64,000 nt of DNA from contig CALSQO010000001.1 in assembly GCA_943788495.1 (NCBI GenBank), forward strand, positions 310,001 through 374,000, read 5' to 3'. Shown piece by piece: positions 1-8,608 of this stretch. The position numbers were made by a program, and so were the translations under genes. Within the stretch, counting starts at the first letter, position 1; every line of letters begins with the position of its first letter. The DNA is from UA16 sp905478895 (lineage in GTDB: Bacteria > Bacteroidota > Bacteroidia > Flavobacteriales_D > Sanyastnellaceae). The notes beneath the pieces were generated by a model, which was not told the DNA's origin, made no database searches, and worked only from the letters and a program-made list of their open reading frames with translations.

Positions 1-610
1 CGAATACCTTTTGGCTCGTTTGCGCAAAGCAAGCGTTTCAAACATCATCATTGAGCGCACGCTCAAGTTGGTCACGGTTACCGTGAAGTCAGCCCGCCCG
101 GGTGTCATCATTGGCAAGGGAGGTCAGGAGGTTGATAAGTTGCGCGAGGAGCTCAAGAAATTGACGGGCAAGGAAGTTCAAATTAACATCTTTGAAATCA
201 AGCGTCCCGAATTGGATGCGAAGCTGGTTGCAGAGAGTGTTGCTCGTCAAATTGAAGCACGTATTTCACACCGACGCGCAATCAAAATGGCCATTGCTGG
301 CACGATGCGTTTGGGTGCTGAAGGCATCAAGATCAACATCGCTGGCCGTGTGAATGGCGCCGAGATTGCTCGTTCTGAGTCATACAAAGAAGGACGTATT
401 CCTTTGCACACATTCCGAGCGGACATCGACTACGCGTTGATGGAGGCCCACACTACCTACGGACGAATCGGCATCAAGTGCTGGATTTGCCGTGGGGAAA
501 TTTATGGCAAGAAAGACTTGTCACCGATTCCACCTCAGAAGCAATCGAAAGATCGCCGCCCAGGGAATGCAAGCCGTCCAGGCGGAGGACGTCGACGAAC
601 CCGTAACTGA
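1..610 (+). CDS. rpsC: 30S ribosomal protein S3, 5'-truncated
   Basis: Binds the head of 16S rRNA at the mRNA entry side of the small subunit. The reading frame is open from base 2, so the start lies before the window. The visible part holds the KH domain signature (GVIIGKGGQEVDKLREEL, from about base 110) and the C-terminal S3 domain with GRVNGAEIARSESYKEGRIPLHT. It ends in a basic, Gly/Arg-rich tail. The TTG at base 11 is an internal codon and not a start. It is followed after 15 bases by rplP, the standard order of the S10-spc cluster. Confidence 0.97.
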   Translation, partial: EYLLARLRKASVSNIIIERTLKLVTVTVKSARPGVIIGKGGQEVDKLREELKKLTGKEVQINIFEIKRPELDAKLVAESVARQIEARISHRRAIKMAIAGTMRLGAEGIKINIAGRVNGAEIARSESYKEGRIPLHTFRADIDYALMEAHTTYGRIGIKCWICRGEIYGKKDLSPIPPQKQSKDRRPGNASRPGGGRRRTRN

Positions 611-625
611 TAGAAGATTTAGGTC

Positions 626-1045
626 ATGCTACAGCCGAAAAGAACCAAGTTTAGGAAGATGCAAAAGGGGCGGATACGCGGATTGGCGTATCGCGGAAGT
701 ACCCTTGCATACGGATCGTTTGGAATCAAAACGTTGGAAGAAGGATTTATCACTTCTCGACAGATTGAGGCCGCTCGTATTGCGATCAACCGGTATATGA
801 AACGTGAAGGACAAGTATGGATTCGAATTTTTCCAGACAAGCCGATTACCTCGAAGCCTGCGGAAGTACGTATGGGTAAAGGTAAAGGTGCTCCCAGCCA
901 TTGGGTGGCTCCAGTGCGTCCTGGACGTTTGATGTTTGAGGTGGATGGAGTTTCTCCAGAAACCGCTCAAGAAGCTTTGCGACTCGGAGCACAAAAGCTG
1001 CCCGTGAAATGCAAATTTGTTGTACGACCTGATTATGCACAGTGA
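626..1045 (+). CDS. rplP: 50S ribosomal protein L16
   Basis: A 139-residue protein of normal L16 length. It organises the A-site and central protuberance region of the large subunit. It opens with MLQPKRTKFRKMQKGR and has the family stretch RPGRLMFEVDGV near its C-terminus. Its stop codon overlaps the rpmC start (GTGATGA), which implies translational coupling. Confidence 0.97.
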   Translation: MLQPKRTKFRKMQKGRIRGLAYRGSTLAYGSFGIKTLEEGFITSRQIEAARIAINRYMKREGQVWIRIFPDKPITSKPAEVRMGKGKGAPSHWVAPVRPGRLMFEVDGVSPETAQEALRLGAQKLPVKCKFVVRPDYAQ

Positions 1046-1242
1046 TGATTGAGATGACAGAAATCCGACAGCTGTCCGACTCCGATTTGATGGAGCGGAT
1101 TGAGACCGAGCGTGAGTCGCTCGCCAAGCTGCGCTTCAACCACACCGTTGCGGGGTTGGAGTCTACAACGGCCTTGAAGAACAAAAAGCGCGATGTTGCG
1201 CGCTTGCTTACAGAAATGAACGCACGCAATAAGAACTCATGA
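1045..1242 (+). CDS. rpmC: 50S ribosomal protein L29
   Basis: A 65-residue two-helix protein placed near the peptide exit tunnel. The stretch LAKLRFNHTVAGLE followed by the ARLLTEMNAR end is typical of L29. ATG at 1045 shares its A with the rplP stop; an in-frame GTG at 1042 and an ATG at 1054 are alternatives. The stop overlaps the rpsQ start by four bases (ATGA). Confidence 0.95.
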   Translation: MIEMTEIRQLSDSDLMERIETERESLAKLRFNHTVAGLESTTALKNKKRDVARLLTEMNARNKNS

Positions 1243-1514
1243 GCACTGAAACTAGCACCACGGATCGCAATATGCGGAAAGAGCGTATTGGCGTTGTGAC
1301 TTCGAATTCCATGACCAAGAGCATTGTTGTTGCTGTTGAGCGAAAGGAGAAGCACGTGAAATACGGGAAATTCGTCAAGAAGACAAGCAAGTTTATGGCC
1401 CATGATGAGGCAGACACTTGCAACGTTGGCGACACAGTACGGATCATGGAAACACGCCCATTGAGCAAAAGCAAGTGCTGGCGCTTGGTGGAGGTAGTAG
1501 AGCGTGCGAAGTAA
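1239..1514 (+). CDS. rpsQ: 30S ribosomal protein S17
   Basis: A 91-residue OB-fold protein that binds helix 11 of 16S rRNA early in assembly. The S17 core is RIGVVTSNSMTKSIVV, then KKTSKFMAHDE and GDTVRIMETRPLSKSK. The start overlaps the rpmC stop by ATGA. An N-terminal extension of about a dozen Ser/Thr-rich residues precedes the core; ATG at 1272 (MRKERIG) is a shorter alternative start. Confidence 0.96.
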   Translation: MSTETSTTDRNMRKERIGVVTSNSMTKSIVVAVERKEKHVKYGKFVKKTSKFMAHDEADTCNVGDTVRIMETRPLSKSKCWRLVEVVERAK

Positions 1515-1549
1515 TCCCTTGGATTGAATAAAGAGAAAGAAATCAAAAG

Positions 1550-1918
1550 ATGATACAGCAAGAATCCCGCATGAAAGTGGCCGACAACAGCGGCGCAAAG
1601 GAAGTCCTTTGCATCCGTGTGTTGGGTGGTACACGCCGGCGATATGCAAGCATCGGCGACACCGTAGTGGTGAGCGTGAAGCATGCAGCACCAAACGGTG
1701 GCATCAAGAAAGGTGCCGTATCGAAAGGTGTCGTAGTGCGCACCAAGAAGGCCGTTCGTCGTCCCGATGGTTCTTACATCCGATTCGATGACAATGCAAT
1801 TGTGTTGTTGAACGCGAATGGCGAGATGCGAGGAACACGGATCTTTGGCCCTGTGGCCCGTGAACTCCGTGAAAAGGACTTCATGAAAATTGTTTCATTG
1901 GCCCCTGAGGTGCTTTAA
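1550..1918 (+). CDS. rplN: 50S ribosomal protein L14
   Basis: A 122-residue protein matching L14 length exactly. It forms inter-subunit bridges next to L19. The start MIQQESRMKVADNSGAKE and the segment RIFGPVARELREKDFMKI near the C-terminus are diagnostic. It lies 35 bases after rpsQ and 11 before rplX. Confidence 0.97.
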   Translation: MIQQESRMKVADNSGAKEVLCIRVLGGTRRRYASIGDTVVVSVKHAAPNGGIKKGAVSKGVVVRTKKAVRRPDGSYIRFDDNAIVLLNANGEMRGTRIFGPVARELREKDFMKIVSLAPEVL

Positions 1919-1929
1919 TCTGAACGAAG

Positions 1930-2250
1930 ATGTTTAAGCGATTAAAAGTCAAAAAAGGTGATACCGTAAAAGTGCTAGCTGGCGGAAGCAAAGGCAAGCA
2001 GGGAAAGGTGATCATGGTCGATCGGAAAACCGATCGTGTAAAAATTGAGGGAGTGAACATGGTTAAAAAGCATGTGAAGCCCGGTCCTGCGAACCCGCAG
2101 GGTGGTATTGAGTCAGCGGAAGCGGCCATGCACATTTCGAATGTGATGGTGGTGGATGCGGCGGGAAATGCCACACGAGTTGGTCGTCGCCGCGGTGACG
2201 ATGGAAAACTCGTTCGCTATTCTAAGAAAACCAATGAGGAGCTGAAGTAA
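1930..2250 (+). CDS. rplX: 50S ribosomal protein L24
   Basis: A 106-residue assembly-initiator protein of the large subunit with a KOW motif (KKGDTVKVLAGGSKGKQGKV) near the N-terminus. The sequence VKKHVKPGPANPQGGIES is the conserved middle segment. Its stop codon overlaps the rplE start (TAATG). Confidence 0.97.
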   Translation: MFKRLKVKKGDTVKVLAGGSKGKQGKVIMVDRKTDRVKIEGVNMVKKHVKPGPANPQGGIESAEAAMHISNVMVVDAAGNATRVGRRRGDDGKLVRYSKKTNEELK

Positions 2251-2801
2251 TGAGCTACATTCCACGACTCCAAACTCAGTACGCTGAGGAAATTGTACCG
2301 AACCTCAAGGAGCGTTTCGAGTACAAGAGTGTGATGCAAGTACCTAGCATCACTAAAATTTGTTTGAATCAAGGTTTGGGCAAAGCGATTGCCGACAAGA
2401 AAGTAGTGGAGTATGCCACTGACGAGATGTCGCGCATTGTTGGCCAGAAAGCCGTTAAGACGATTTCAACCAAAGACGTATCGAACTTTAAGTTGCGTAA
2501 GGGAATGCCAATCGGATCCCGCGTCACGTTGCGTCGCGACCGAATGTTTGATTTCCTCGATCGTTTGATCGCGGTATCCTTGCCCCGAACGCGTGATTTC
2601 CAGGGAGTGAGTGCCAAAGGCTTTGATGGCCGAGGCAATTTCACTTTCGGCATCAAGGAGCAAGTGATTTTCCCAGAGATCAACCTGGATGAAGTGAAGC
2701 ACTTCAACGGCATGGACATTACAATTGTTACATCGGCGAATACAGACGAAGAGGCGAAAGCACTCTTGGAAAGTTTCGGATTCCCTTTCAAAAAGAACTA
2801 A
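2250..2801 (+). CDS. rplE: 50S ribosomal protein L5
   Basis: A 183-residue protein that carries 5S rRNA into the central protuberance and contacts P-site tRNA. The segment PSITKICLNQGLGKA and the RTRDFQGVSAKGFDGRGN loop are typical. The ATG shares a base with the rplX stop. Confidence 0.97.
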   Translation: MSYIPRLQTQYAEEIVPNLKERFEYKSVMQVPSITKICLNQGLGKAIADKKVVEYATDEMSRIVGQKAVKTISTKDVSNFKLRKGMPIGSRVTLRRDRMFDFLDRLIAVSLPRTRDFQGVSAKGFDGRGNFTFGIKEQVIFPEINLDEVKHFNGMDITIVTSANTDEEAKALLESFGFPFKKN

Positions 2802-2802
2802 G

Positions 2803-3072
2803 ATGGCTAAGGAATCAATGAAAGCGCGTGAGCGCAAGCGAGCTCGAATGGTAGCTCGATACGCTGAAAAGCGAGCAGCATTGAAAGCTGCTGGTGATTG
2901 GGAAGGGTTGCAAAAGCTCCCACCAAACAGTGCGGCTGTGCGAATGCACAATCGTTGCCAAATCACGGGGCGTCCCCGCGGATACATGCGACAGTTTGGA
3001 ATCTCACGTGTCTTATTCCGAAAGATGGCACTCTCAGGAAAAATTCCTGGAGTAAAAAAAGCCAGCTGGTAA
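2803..3072 (+). CDS. rpsN: 30S ribosomal protein S14, zinc-free long form
   Basis: An 89-residue S14, the long form without the zinc-binding CxxC pairs of the short form. It sits in the head of the small subunit. ATG at 2803 (MAKESMKARERKR) lies one base after the rplE stop. A longer in-frame reading from 2725 would overlap rplE and is not supported. The C-terminal GRPRGYMRQFGISRVLFRK is the conserved S14 signature. Confidence 0.96.
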   Translation: MAKESMKARERKRARMVARYAEKRAALKAAGDWEGLQKLPPNSAAVRMHNRCQITGRPRGYMRQFGISRVLFRKMALSGKIPGVKKASW

Positions 3073-3091
3073 CCTACGATATTGAAGCATC

Positions 3092-3490
3092 ATGAATACT
3101 GATCCAATAGCAGATTACTTGACCCGCATTCGCAACGCGCAAATGGCAGGGCACAAGGTAGTAGAGGTACCGGCCTCGAACATGAAGAAAGAAATGACCC
3201 GCATCCTTTTCGATAAGGGCTACATCTTGAATTTCAAGTTCGATGAAGAGGGGTACCAAGGCAAAATTAAAATTGCTTTGCGGTATGATAGCAAGTCCAA
3301 GCGACCGGCTATCTCTGAGTTGAAGCGAGTCTCAACACCAGGTTTGCGACGTTACGCGAGCTCAGGTGATTTGCCACGTGTATTGAATGGCCTCGGCATT
3401 TGCATCGTTTCGACATCCAAAGGTCTTATGACGGATAAGGAAGCGCGCCGAATGAACATCGGTGGTGAAGTGATTTGCACGGTTTATTGA
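3092..3490 (+). CDS. rpsH: 30S ribosomal protein S8
   Basis: A 132-residue central-domain 16S rRNA binding protein. It has MNTDPIADYLTRIRNAQ at the start and the C-terminal S8 signature GLGICIVSTSKGLMTDKEAR. In other bacteria S8 represses the spc operon by binding its mRNA; no such site was traced here. Confidence 0.97.
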   Translation: MNTDPIADYLTRIRNAQMAGHKVVEVPASNMKKEMTRILFDKGYILNFKFDEEGYQGKIKIALRYDSKSKRPAISELKRVSTPGLRRYASSGDLPRVLNGLGICIVSTSKGLMTDKEARRMNIGGEVICTVY

Positions 3491-3511
3491 TTTAGAAAAC
3501 GGAACATCATT

Positions 3512-4063
3512 ATGTCACGTATAGGAAAAGCACCCATAAATGTACCCGACGGCGTCTCACTGACGCTTGAAGGACAATTGGTCAAAGTGAAGGGCCCGAA
3601 AGGGGAATTGGAACAGGCCATCGACGCTGAAATCGGAATGAACCTGGAGGAGAACGTTTTGACGTTTACCCGTCCATCGGATCACAAGGATCATCGCTCG
3701 AAGCACGGATTGTTCCGTGCCCTGGTCAACAACATGATTGTTGGTGTGACCGAAGGATATAGCATCAAGCTCGAGTTGGTCGGAGTTGGTTTCCGTGCCT
3801 CATCGCAAGGACAAGACTTGACTTTGGCCCTTGGCTACAGCCATCAGATTGTGATGCGCATCCCTGCCGAGATCAAACTAGAAGCTGATACTAAGAAAGG
3901 TGCTAACCCGTATGTCCTGTTGTCGTCTCATGACAAGCAGCTCATCGGAACAGTAGCAGCAAAAATCCGCTCACTTCGCAAGCCGGAGCCATACAAAGGC
4001 AAAGGTGTGCGTTACGCGGGAGAACAAATTCGTCGTAAAGCCGGTAAGACCGCAGCTAAATAA
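3512..4063 (+). CDS. rplF: 50S ribosomal protein L6
   Basis: A 183-residue protein with two L6 domains. It binds near the sarcin-ricin loop. MSRIGKAPINVPDGV opens the protein, and the C-terminal signature KPEPYKGKGVRYAGEQIRRK is present. Confidence 0.97.
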   Translation: MSRIGKAPINVPDGVSLTLEGQLVKVKGPKGELEQAIDAEIGMNLEENVLTFTRPSDHKDHRSKHGLFRALVNNMIVGVTEGYSIKLELVGVGFRASSQGQDLTLALGYSHQIVMRIPAEIKLEADTKKGANPYVLLSSHDKQLIGTVAAKIRSLRKPEPYKGKGVRYAGEQIRRKAGKTAAK

Positions 4064-4072
4064 TCGATTCAA

Positions 4073-4423
4073 ATGGGAACGAAGAAAACATTCGCTCGCA
4101 ATCGCGTCAAGCGCCGTGTTCGTGGAAAAATCCAAGGCACATCTGCGCGTCCTCGATTGTCAGTATTTCGAAGCAACAAGCAGATTTACGCCCAAATCAT
4201 TGATGACCGGGAAGGCCGCACACTCGCTGCAGCAGGTTCATTGGGAGCGGATGCTGCCAAGGGAGCTAAAGTTGAGCAAGCTGCTGCTGTCGGAAAGATG
4301 ATCGCCGAGAAGGCAAAAGCTGCGGGAATCGAACAGGTAGTGTTCGATCGAAACGGTTATTTGTATCATGGCCGGGTGAAGACCCTGGCGGAAGCTGCGC
4401 GTGAAGGCGGGCTCAAATTCTAA
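4073..4423 (+). CDS. rplR: 50S ribosomal protein L18
   Basis: A 116-residue protein that binds 5S rRNA. It has a basic N-terminus (RNRVKRRVRGKIQGT), the core RLSVFRSNKQIYAQIIDD, and the C-terminal signature FDRNGYLYHGRVKTLAEAAREGGL. Confidence 0.97.
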   Translation: MGTKKTFARNRVKRRVRGKIQGTSARPRLSVFRSNKQIYAQIIDDREGRTLAAAGSLGADAAKGAKVEQAAAVGKMIAEKAKAAGIEQVVFDRNGYLYHGRVKTLAEAAREGGLKF

Positions 4424-4429
4424 GGAAAG

Positions 4430-4969
4430 ATGGAACAACGTCAACAACGAAAAGGACGCGACCAGCAACAGCAGTCACGCACAGGTGATCCCGATTTGAA
4501 GGAGCGCTTGGTCGGTATTAACCGTGTCGCCAAAACCACCAAAGGTGGACGTACGTTCAGCTTCAGCTCCATTATGGTAGTTGGGGATGAAAAAGGACGT
4601 GTGGGACATGGATTGGGCAAGAGCCGTGAAGTCGCTACCTCCATTCAGAAGGGCATCGAAGATGCGAAGAAGAACATGGTGGAAGTGCCTTTGGTGAAAG
4701 GAACCATTCCTCACGCTCAGGAGATGAAGTTCGCAGGTGCTCACGTAATGATCCGCCCGGCCTCTCCGGGTACAGGTGTAATTGCAGGTGGAGCGATGCG
4801 TGCAGTACTCGAAAGCGCGGGCATCAAAGACGTTCTCGCTAAGTCATTGGGTTCAAGCAATCCGCACAACGTCGTGAAAGCAACGTTCAATGCATTGCAA
4901 GCCTTGCGCAGCGCGAAAGAAATTGCTGATTTGCGTGGCATTTCAGTTTCAAAAGTATTCAACGGTTAA
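4430..4969 (+). CDS. rpsE: 30S ribosomal protein S5
   Basis: A 179-residue protein of the accuracy region. It carries the double-stranded RNA-binding-like fold with GRTFSFSSIMVVGDEKGRVG, the loop where streptomycin-dependence and spectinomycin-resistance changes occur in other species. A Gln/Arg-rich N-terminus of about 20 residues precedes the domain. Confidence 0.97.
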   Translation: MEQRQQRKGRDQQQQSRTGDPDLKERLVGINRVAKTTKGGRTFSFSSIMVVGDEKGRVGHGLGKSREVATSIQKGIEDAKKNMVEVPLVKGTIPHAQEMKFAGAHVMIRPASPGTGVIAGGAMRAVLESAGIKDVLAKSLGSSNPHNVVKATFNALQALRSAKEIADLRGISVSKVFNG

Positions 4970-4980
4970 TCGCAGTCATC

Positions 4981-5160
4981 ATGGGAAAAATCAAAATCAC
5001 CCAGGTGCGGAGTGCTATCAACCGCCCAAAGCGTCAAAAGGCTACCATTCAAGCCCTAGGCATCAAGAAATTGCACAATCCAGTGGAGCACGAAGCAACC
5101 CCTCAAATTCTGGGGATGGTGCGGAAGGTCTCTCACTTGGTTCAAGTAGAAGAAGTTTAA
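4981..5160 (+). CDS. rpmD: 50S ribosomal protein L30
   Basis: A 59-residue protein read directly between rpsE and rplO, where L30 is expected. It begins MGKIKITQVRSAINRPKRQK and contains GIKKLHNPVEHEATPQILGM, which match the L30 family. It is easily missed because of its size. Confidence 0.95.
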   Translation: MGKIKITQVRSAINRPKRQKATIQALGIKKLHNPVEHEATPQILGMVRKVSHLVQVEEV

Positions 5161-5180
5161 TTTAATAACCAGCACATACC

Positions 5181-5627
5181 ATGAATCTTAGCAATCTAAA
5201 GCCAGCAGATGGTTCTCGGAAGCAGCGCAAGCGAGTTGGACGGGGTGAAGGATCCGGTCACGGAGGTACTTCAACACGTGGACACAAGGGCGCAAAGTCG
5301 CGTTCCGGTTACAGCCGAAAAATTGGTTTCGAAGGTGGCCAGCAACCATTGCAGCGTCGTGTTCCTAAGTTTGGTTTCACCAATCCGAACCGCGTTGAGT
5401 ACAAAGGCATCAACTTGGACACCCTTCAGGAGCTCATCGATCGTAAAAAACTCAAAGCCGTGACCGTTGCAGACTTGATGGAAAATGGACTCGCTGGAAA
5501 GCGAGACCTCGTCAAGATCCTCGGACGTGGGGAGTTGAAATCTGGAGTTTCCATCCAAGCGCACAAATTCTCGGCTTCAGCTAAAGCTGCCATCGAAGCA
5601 GCTGGAGGCGAAGCTGCAGAAGCATAA
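5181..5627 (+). CDS. rplO: 50S ribosomal protein L15
   Basis: A 148-residue late-assembly protein of the large subunit. The Gly/Arg-rich N-terminus (KRVGRGEGSGHGGTSTRGHK) threads into 23S rRNA, and the C-terminal domain ends in an Ala-rich tail. It lies 12 bases before secY, the usual arrangement. Confidence 0.97.
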   Translation: MNLSNLKPADGSRKQRKRVGRGEGSGHGGTSTRGHKGAKSRSGYSRKIGFEGGQQPLQRRVPKFGFTNPNRVEYKGINLDTLQELIDRKKLKAVTVADLMENGLAGKRDLVKILGRGELKSGVSIQAHKFSASAKAAIEAAGGEAAEA

Positions 5628-5638
5628 TCCTTTTTCAG

Positions 5639-6988
5639 ATGAAGAATTTCTTTACTCAAATCGCGAACATCTGGAATCACGAAGAATTGCGCCAGAAACT
5701 GGGCATCACCTTGGGATTGATCCTGGTGTACCGAGTGGGTTCGTTTATTGTGATTCCGGGCGTGAATAGCGATGTGTTGGCCGAGCAATTGGCGGCCTCC
5801 GGTTCAGGAGGATTGGGAGATTTGTTGTCGCTCTTTACCGGTGGCGCCTTCACGCGTGCATCGATTTTCGCGTTGGGCATCATGCCTTACATCTCGGCTT
5901 CCATCATTGTTCAGTTGCTAGGCATTGCGGTGCCAGCCGTTCAGAAAATGCAGGCAGAGGGAGAAAGCGGAAGAAAGAAAATCAATCAGTACACACGATT
6001 CCTTACCATTGCCATCACACTGGTGCAGGCACCGGGTTACCTCGCTACGTCCGTAGTAGGAGTGCCGGGAGCAGTGGCGAATCCGACTACATTCTGGTGG
6101 TTCAGTGCTGTTTTGATATTGGTCTGTTCCACCTTGGTCATCATGTGGCTGGGTGAGCGAATCACGGACAAAGGAGTGGGCAACGGAATTTCATTGCTCA
6201 TCATGATTGGAATCATTGCGACCTTCCCTCAAGCGTTGATTCAAGAATTTGCGCATCCGGACACCACGTTGTTCTTCTTCTTGGTCGAGGTCGCATTCTT
6301 GTTGATTGTCATTGGTGCAAGTGTCGCCTTGGTGCAAGCCTTGCGCAAGGTGCCGGTTCAGATGGCGAAAATGCAAGCGGGCGGAACGCATTTGCCACAA
6401 GGCGAAGGCGCTCGAAGCTACATCCCATTGAAAGTGAATTCGGCGGGAGTGATGCCAATCATCTTTGCGCAAGCCATCATGTTTGTGCCACTTTACTTGA
6501 CACAGAGTGAGACATTCCAAGAAAATGAGGCCTTGCAGAGCTTGTCCGATTTCAACGGATTCTGGTACAATGCAATCTTCTTCGTGATGATTGTTGTCTT
6601 CACGTATTTCTACACGGCGATCACGGTCAACCCCAATCAGATGGCGGATGATTTGAAGCGTCAAAATAGTTTTGTTCCCGGCGTCAAACCAGGAAAGCCC
6701 ACAGCGGATTTCTTGGAGCGGATCCTTTCGAGTATCACCCTGCCGGGTTCCTTGTTTTTGGCTTTGATAGCAATCCTTCCAGCGATTGTTTTCAGCCTTG
6801 GATTAACGAAAGCGCAAGGCTTCTCCATCTTCTTCGGCGGTACGTCGCTGTTGATCATGGTTGGGGTCATTCTCGATACACTCCAACAAATCGAAAGCTA
6901 CTTGCTTTCTCGTCATTATGACGGTTTGATGAAGTCTGGGAAATTGCGTGGCCGACCACAGTCTCCTGTGGGTGGCATTACAGGATAA
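5639..6988 (+). CDS. secY: Preprotein translocase subunit SecY
   Basis: The 449-residue channel of the Sec translocon in the inner membrane. It has the ten hydrophobic segments of the family. Conserved pieces include GIMPYISASIIVQLL, the cytoplasmic loop GGTHLPQGEGARSYIPLK before the VMPIIFAQ segment, and VNPNQMADDLKRQNSFVPG near the C-terminal half. Expression with the ribosomal proteins fits bulk export demand. All lipoproteins and T9SS substrates in this window must pass this channel first. Confidence 0.97.
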   Translation: MKNFFTQIANIWNHEELRQKLGITLGLILVYRVGSFIVIPGVNSDVLAEQLAASGSGGLGDLLSLFTGGAFTRASIFALGIMPYISASIIVQLLGIAVPAVQKMQAEGESGRKKINQYTRFLTIAITLVQAPGYLATSVVGVPGAVANPTTFWWFSAVLILVCSTLVIMWLGERITDKGVGNGISLLIMIGIIATFPQALIQEFAHPDTTLFFFLVEVAFLLIVIGASVALVQALRKVPVQMAKMQAGGTHLPQGEGARSYIPLKVNSAGVMPIIFAQAIMFVPLYLTQSETFQENEALQSLSDFNGFWYNAIFFVMIVVFTYFYTAITVNPNQMADDLKRQNSFVPGVKPGKPTADFLERILSSITLPGSLFLALIAILPAIVFSLGLTKAQGFSIFFGGTSLLIMVGVILDTLQQIESYLLSRHYDGLMKSGKLRGRPQSPVGGITG

Positions 6989-6994
6989 ACCGAA

Positions 6995-7798
6995 ATGAGT
7001 TTCGGCCGACGCGTGCACATAAAAACGGACGAAGAGGTTGAGCTCCTTCGAGAGAGTTCTTTGCTTGTTGGGAAAACGTTAGCTGCTGTGGCAGACCGGA
7101 TCAGACCGGGAGTCACAACGCTTGAGCTTGATGCTGTGGCCGAGGAGTTTATCCGCGACCATGGTGCTGAGCCCGGTTTCAAGGGATACGGAGGATTTCC
7201 GAATTCCTTGTGCACTTCAGTCAATGAGGCGGTTGTGCACGGCATTCCAAATGACAAACCACTGGTCGATGGCGACATCGTATCGGTTGATTGTGGAGTG
7301 CTGAAAAATGAGTTTTACGGAGACAGTGCGTACACCTTTGCGGTGGGCGAAATCGCTCCAGAAATTCAGCAGCTATTGGAAGTCACCAAAGAATGCCTTC
7401 AAAAAGCCATTGAGCAAGCAGTGGTTGGTAAGCGAATCGGAGATATCGGTTTTGCCTGCCAGCAACATGCTGAGCAAAGTGGTTACGGAGTCGTTCGGGA
7501 GTTGGTGGGTCACGGTTTGGGGCGTTCGTTGCATGAAGCACCGGAGGTTCCGAATTACGGAAGGCGGGGCAATGGCCCTCGCTTGATGGATGGAATGGTT
7601 TTGGCCATTGAACCGATGATCAACTTGGGTCGAAAAGAAGTCTTTCACGAGGAAGACGGCTGGACGATTGTGACGGCAGACCGCAAAGTTTCAGCGCATT
7701 TCGAACACGACGTCGTCGTGCGCAAAGACCGAGCGGACGTTCTCTCAAGTTTTGACGAAATAGAAAAAGTATTACAACAACAAAAACGAAAGGTCTAA
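6995..7798 (+). CDS. map: Type I methionine aminopeptidase
   Basis: Removes the initiator methionine from nascent proteins using a dinuclear metal site. The 267-residue pita-bread fold shows the ligands in order: Asp in SVDCGV, Asp in YGDSAYTF, His in VGHGLGRSLHEAP, Glu in VLAIEPM and Glu in HFEHDVVV. The substrate-binding His is in VVHGIPND. It starts seven bases after the secY stop and is co-transcribed. Confidence 0.97.
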   Translation: MSFGRRVHIKTDEEVELLRESSLLVGKTLAAVADRIRPGVTTLELDAVAEEFIRDHGAEPGFKGYGGFPNSLCTSVNEAVVHGIPNDKPLVDGDIVSVDCGVLKNEFYGDSAYTFAVGEIAPEIQQLLEVTKECLQKAIEQAVVGKRIGDIGFACQQHAEQSGYGVVRELVGHGLGRSLHEAPEVPNYGRRGNGPRLMDGMVLAIEPMINLGRKEVFHEEDGWTIVTADRKVSAHFEHDVVVRKDRADVLSSFDEIEKVLQQQKRKV

Positions 7799-7811
7799 AC
7801 GATTTAATCAT

Positions 7812-8033
7812 ATGGCGAAACAAGCGTCCATAACGCAAGACGGAACCATTCTAGAAGCATTGTCTAACGCAATGTTCCGAGTGGAATTGGAAAACGGGCA
7901 CATTATCACTGCCCACATCTCAGGAAAGATGCGGATGTACTACATCAAAATCTTACCGGGTGATCGCGTGCGTGTCGATATGTCACCGTATGATTTAACC
8001 AAAGGACGAATTTCGTTCCGATACAAGAAATAA
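7812..8033 (+). CDS. infA: Translation initiation factor IF-1
   Basis: A 73-residue OB-fold protein that occupies the ribosomal A-site during initiation. Typical stretches are EALSNAMFRVELENGHIITAH, SGKMRMYYIKILPGDRV and a basic end GRISFRYKK. It lies between map and rpmJ, the standard order. Confidence 0.97.
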   Translation: MAKQASITQDGTILEALSNAMFRVELENGHIITAHISGKMRMYYIKILPGDRVRVDMSPYDLTKGRISFRYKK

Positions 8034-8040
8034 TTGCACT

Positions 8041-8157
8041 ATGAAAGTTCGTGCTTCCCTCAAAAAGCGTACCACCGACTGCAAAATTGTACGTCGCAAA
8101 GGCCGCTTGTATGTCATCAACAAGAAGAATCCTAAAATGAAGCAACGTCAGGGTTAA
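8041..8157 (+). CDS. rpmJ: 50S ribosomal protein L36, zinc-free form
   Basis: A 38-residue protein read directly from the sequence: MKVRASLKKRTTDCKIVRRK and onward to KMKQRQG. The classical L36 zinc ribbon uses three Cys and one His; only one Cys remains here, so zinc binding is not expected. This is the C-minus type common in Bacteroidota. Confidence 0.95.
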   Translation: MKVRASLKKRTTDCKIVRRKGRLYVINKKNPKMKQRQG

Positions 8158-8183
8158 TCCCGACGTTGTCAAACCCATCGCCC

Positions 8184-8552
8184 ATGGCACGTATAGCAGG
8201 TATAGATATTCCCCGCAATAAGCGCGGAGTCATTGCACTCACATACATCTACGGAATCGGACGCAGCCGTGCGTCACAATTGCTCGTAGAGTGCGGAGTG
8301 TCCGAAGACAAAAAAGTCCAGGACTGGACCGACGATGAAGTCGGTGCGGTTCGTAACGCCATCTCAACCGGTTTCAAGGTTGAAGGTGAGTTGCGTTCTG
8401 AGGTGCAGTCGCACATCAAGCGTTTGATGGACATTGGAAGTTACCGTGGCATCCGCCACAGAAATGGTTTGCCACTCCGTGGACAACGAACCAAGAATAA
8501 CTCACGCACTCGAAAGGGCAAGCGTAAGACGGTAGCAAACAAGAAGAAGTAA
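8184..8552 (+). CDS. rpsM: 30S ribosomal protein S13
   Basis: A 122-residue head protein of the small subunit that contacts tRNA and L5. ATG at 8184 gives MARIAGIDIPRNKRGVIALT; the in-frame ATG at 8166 would add six poorly matching residues. The C-terminal GLPLRGQRTKNNSRTRKGK is the family signature. Confidence 0.96.
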   Translation: MARIAGIDIPRNKRGVIALTYIYGIGRSRASQLLVECGVSEDKKVQDWTDDEVGAVRNAISTGFKVEGELRSEVQSHIKRLMDIGSYRGIRHRNGLPLRGQRTKNNSRTRKGKRKTVANKKK

Positions 8553-8608
8553 TCACCGCATTTAATCATTGAGCTCTGTCAGGAGCTGATCACCTAAATA
8601 TTAAGACG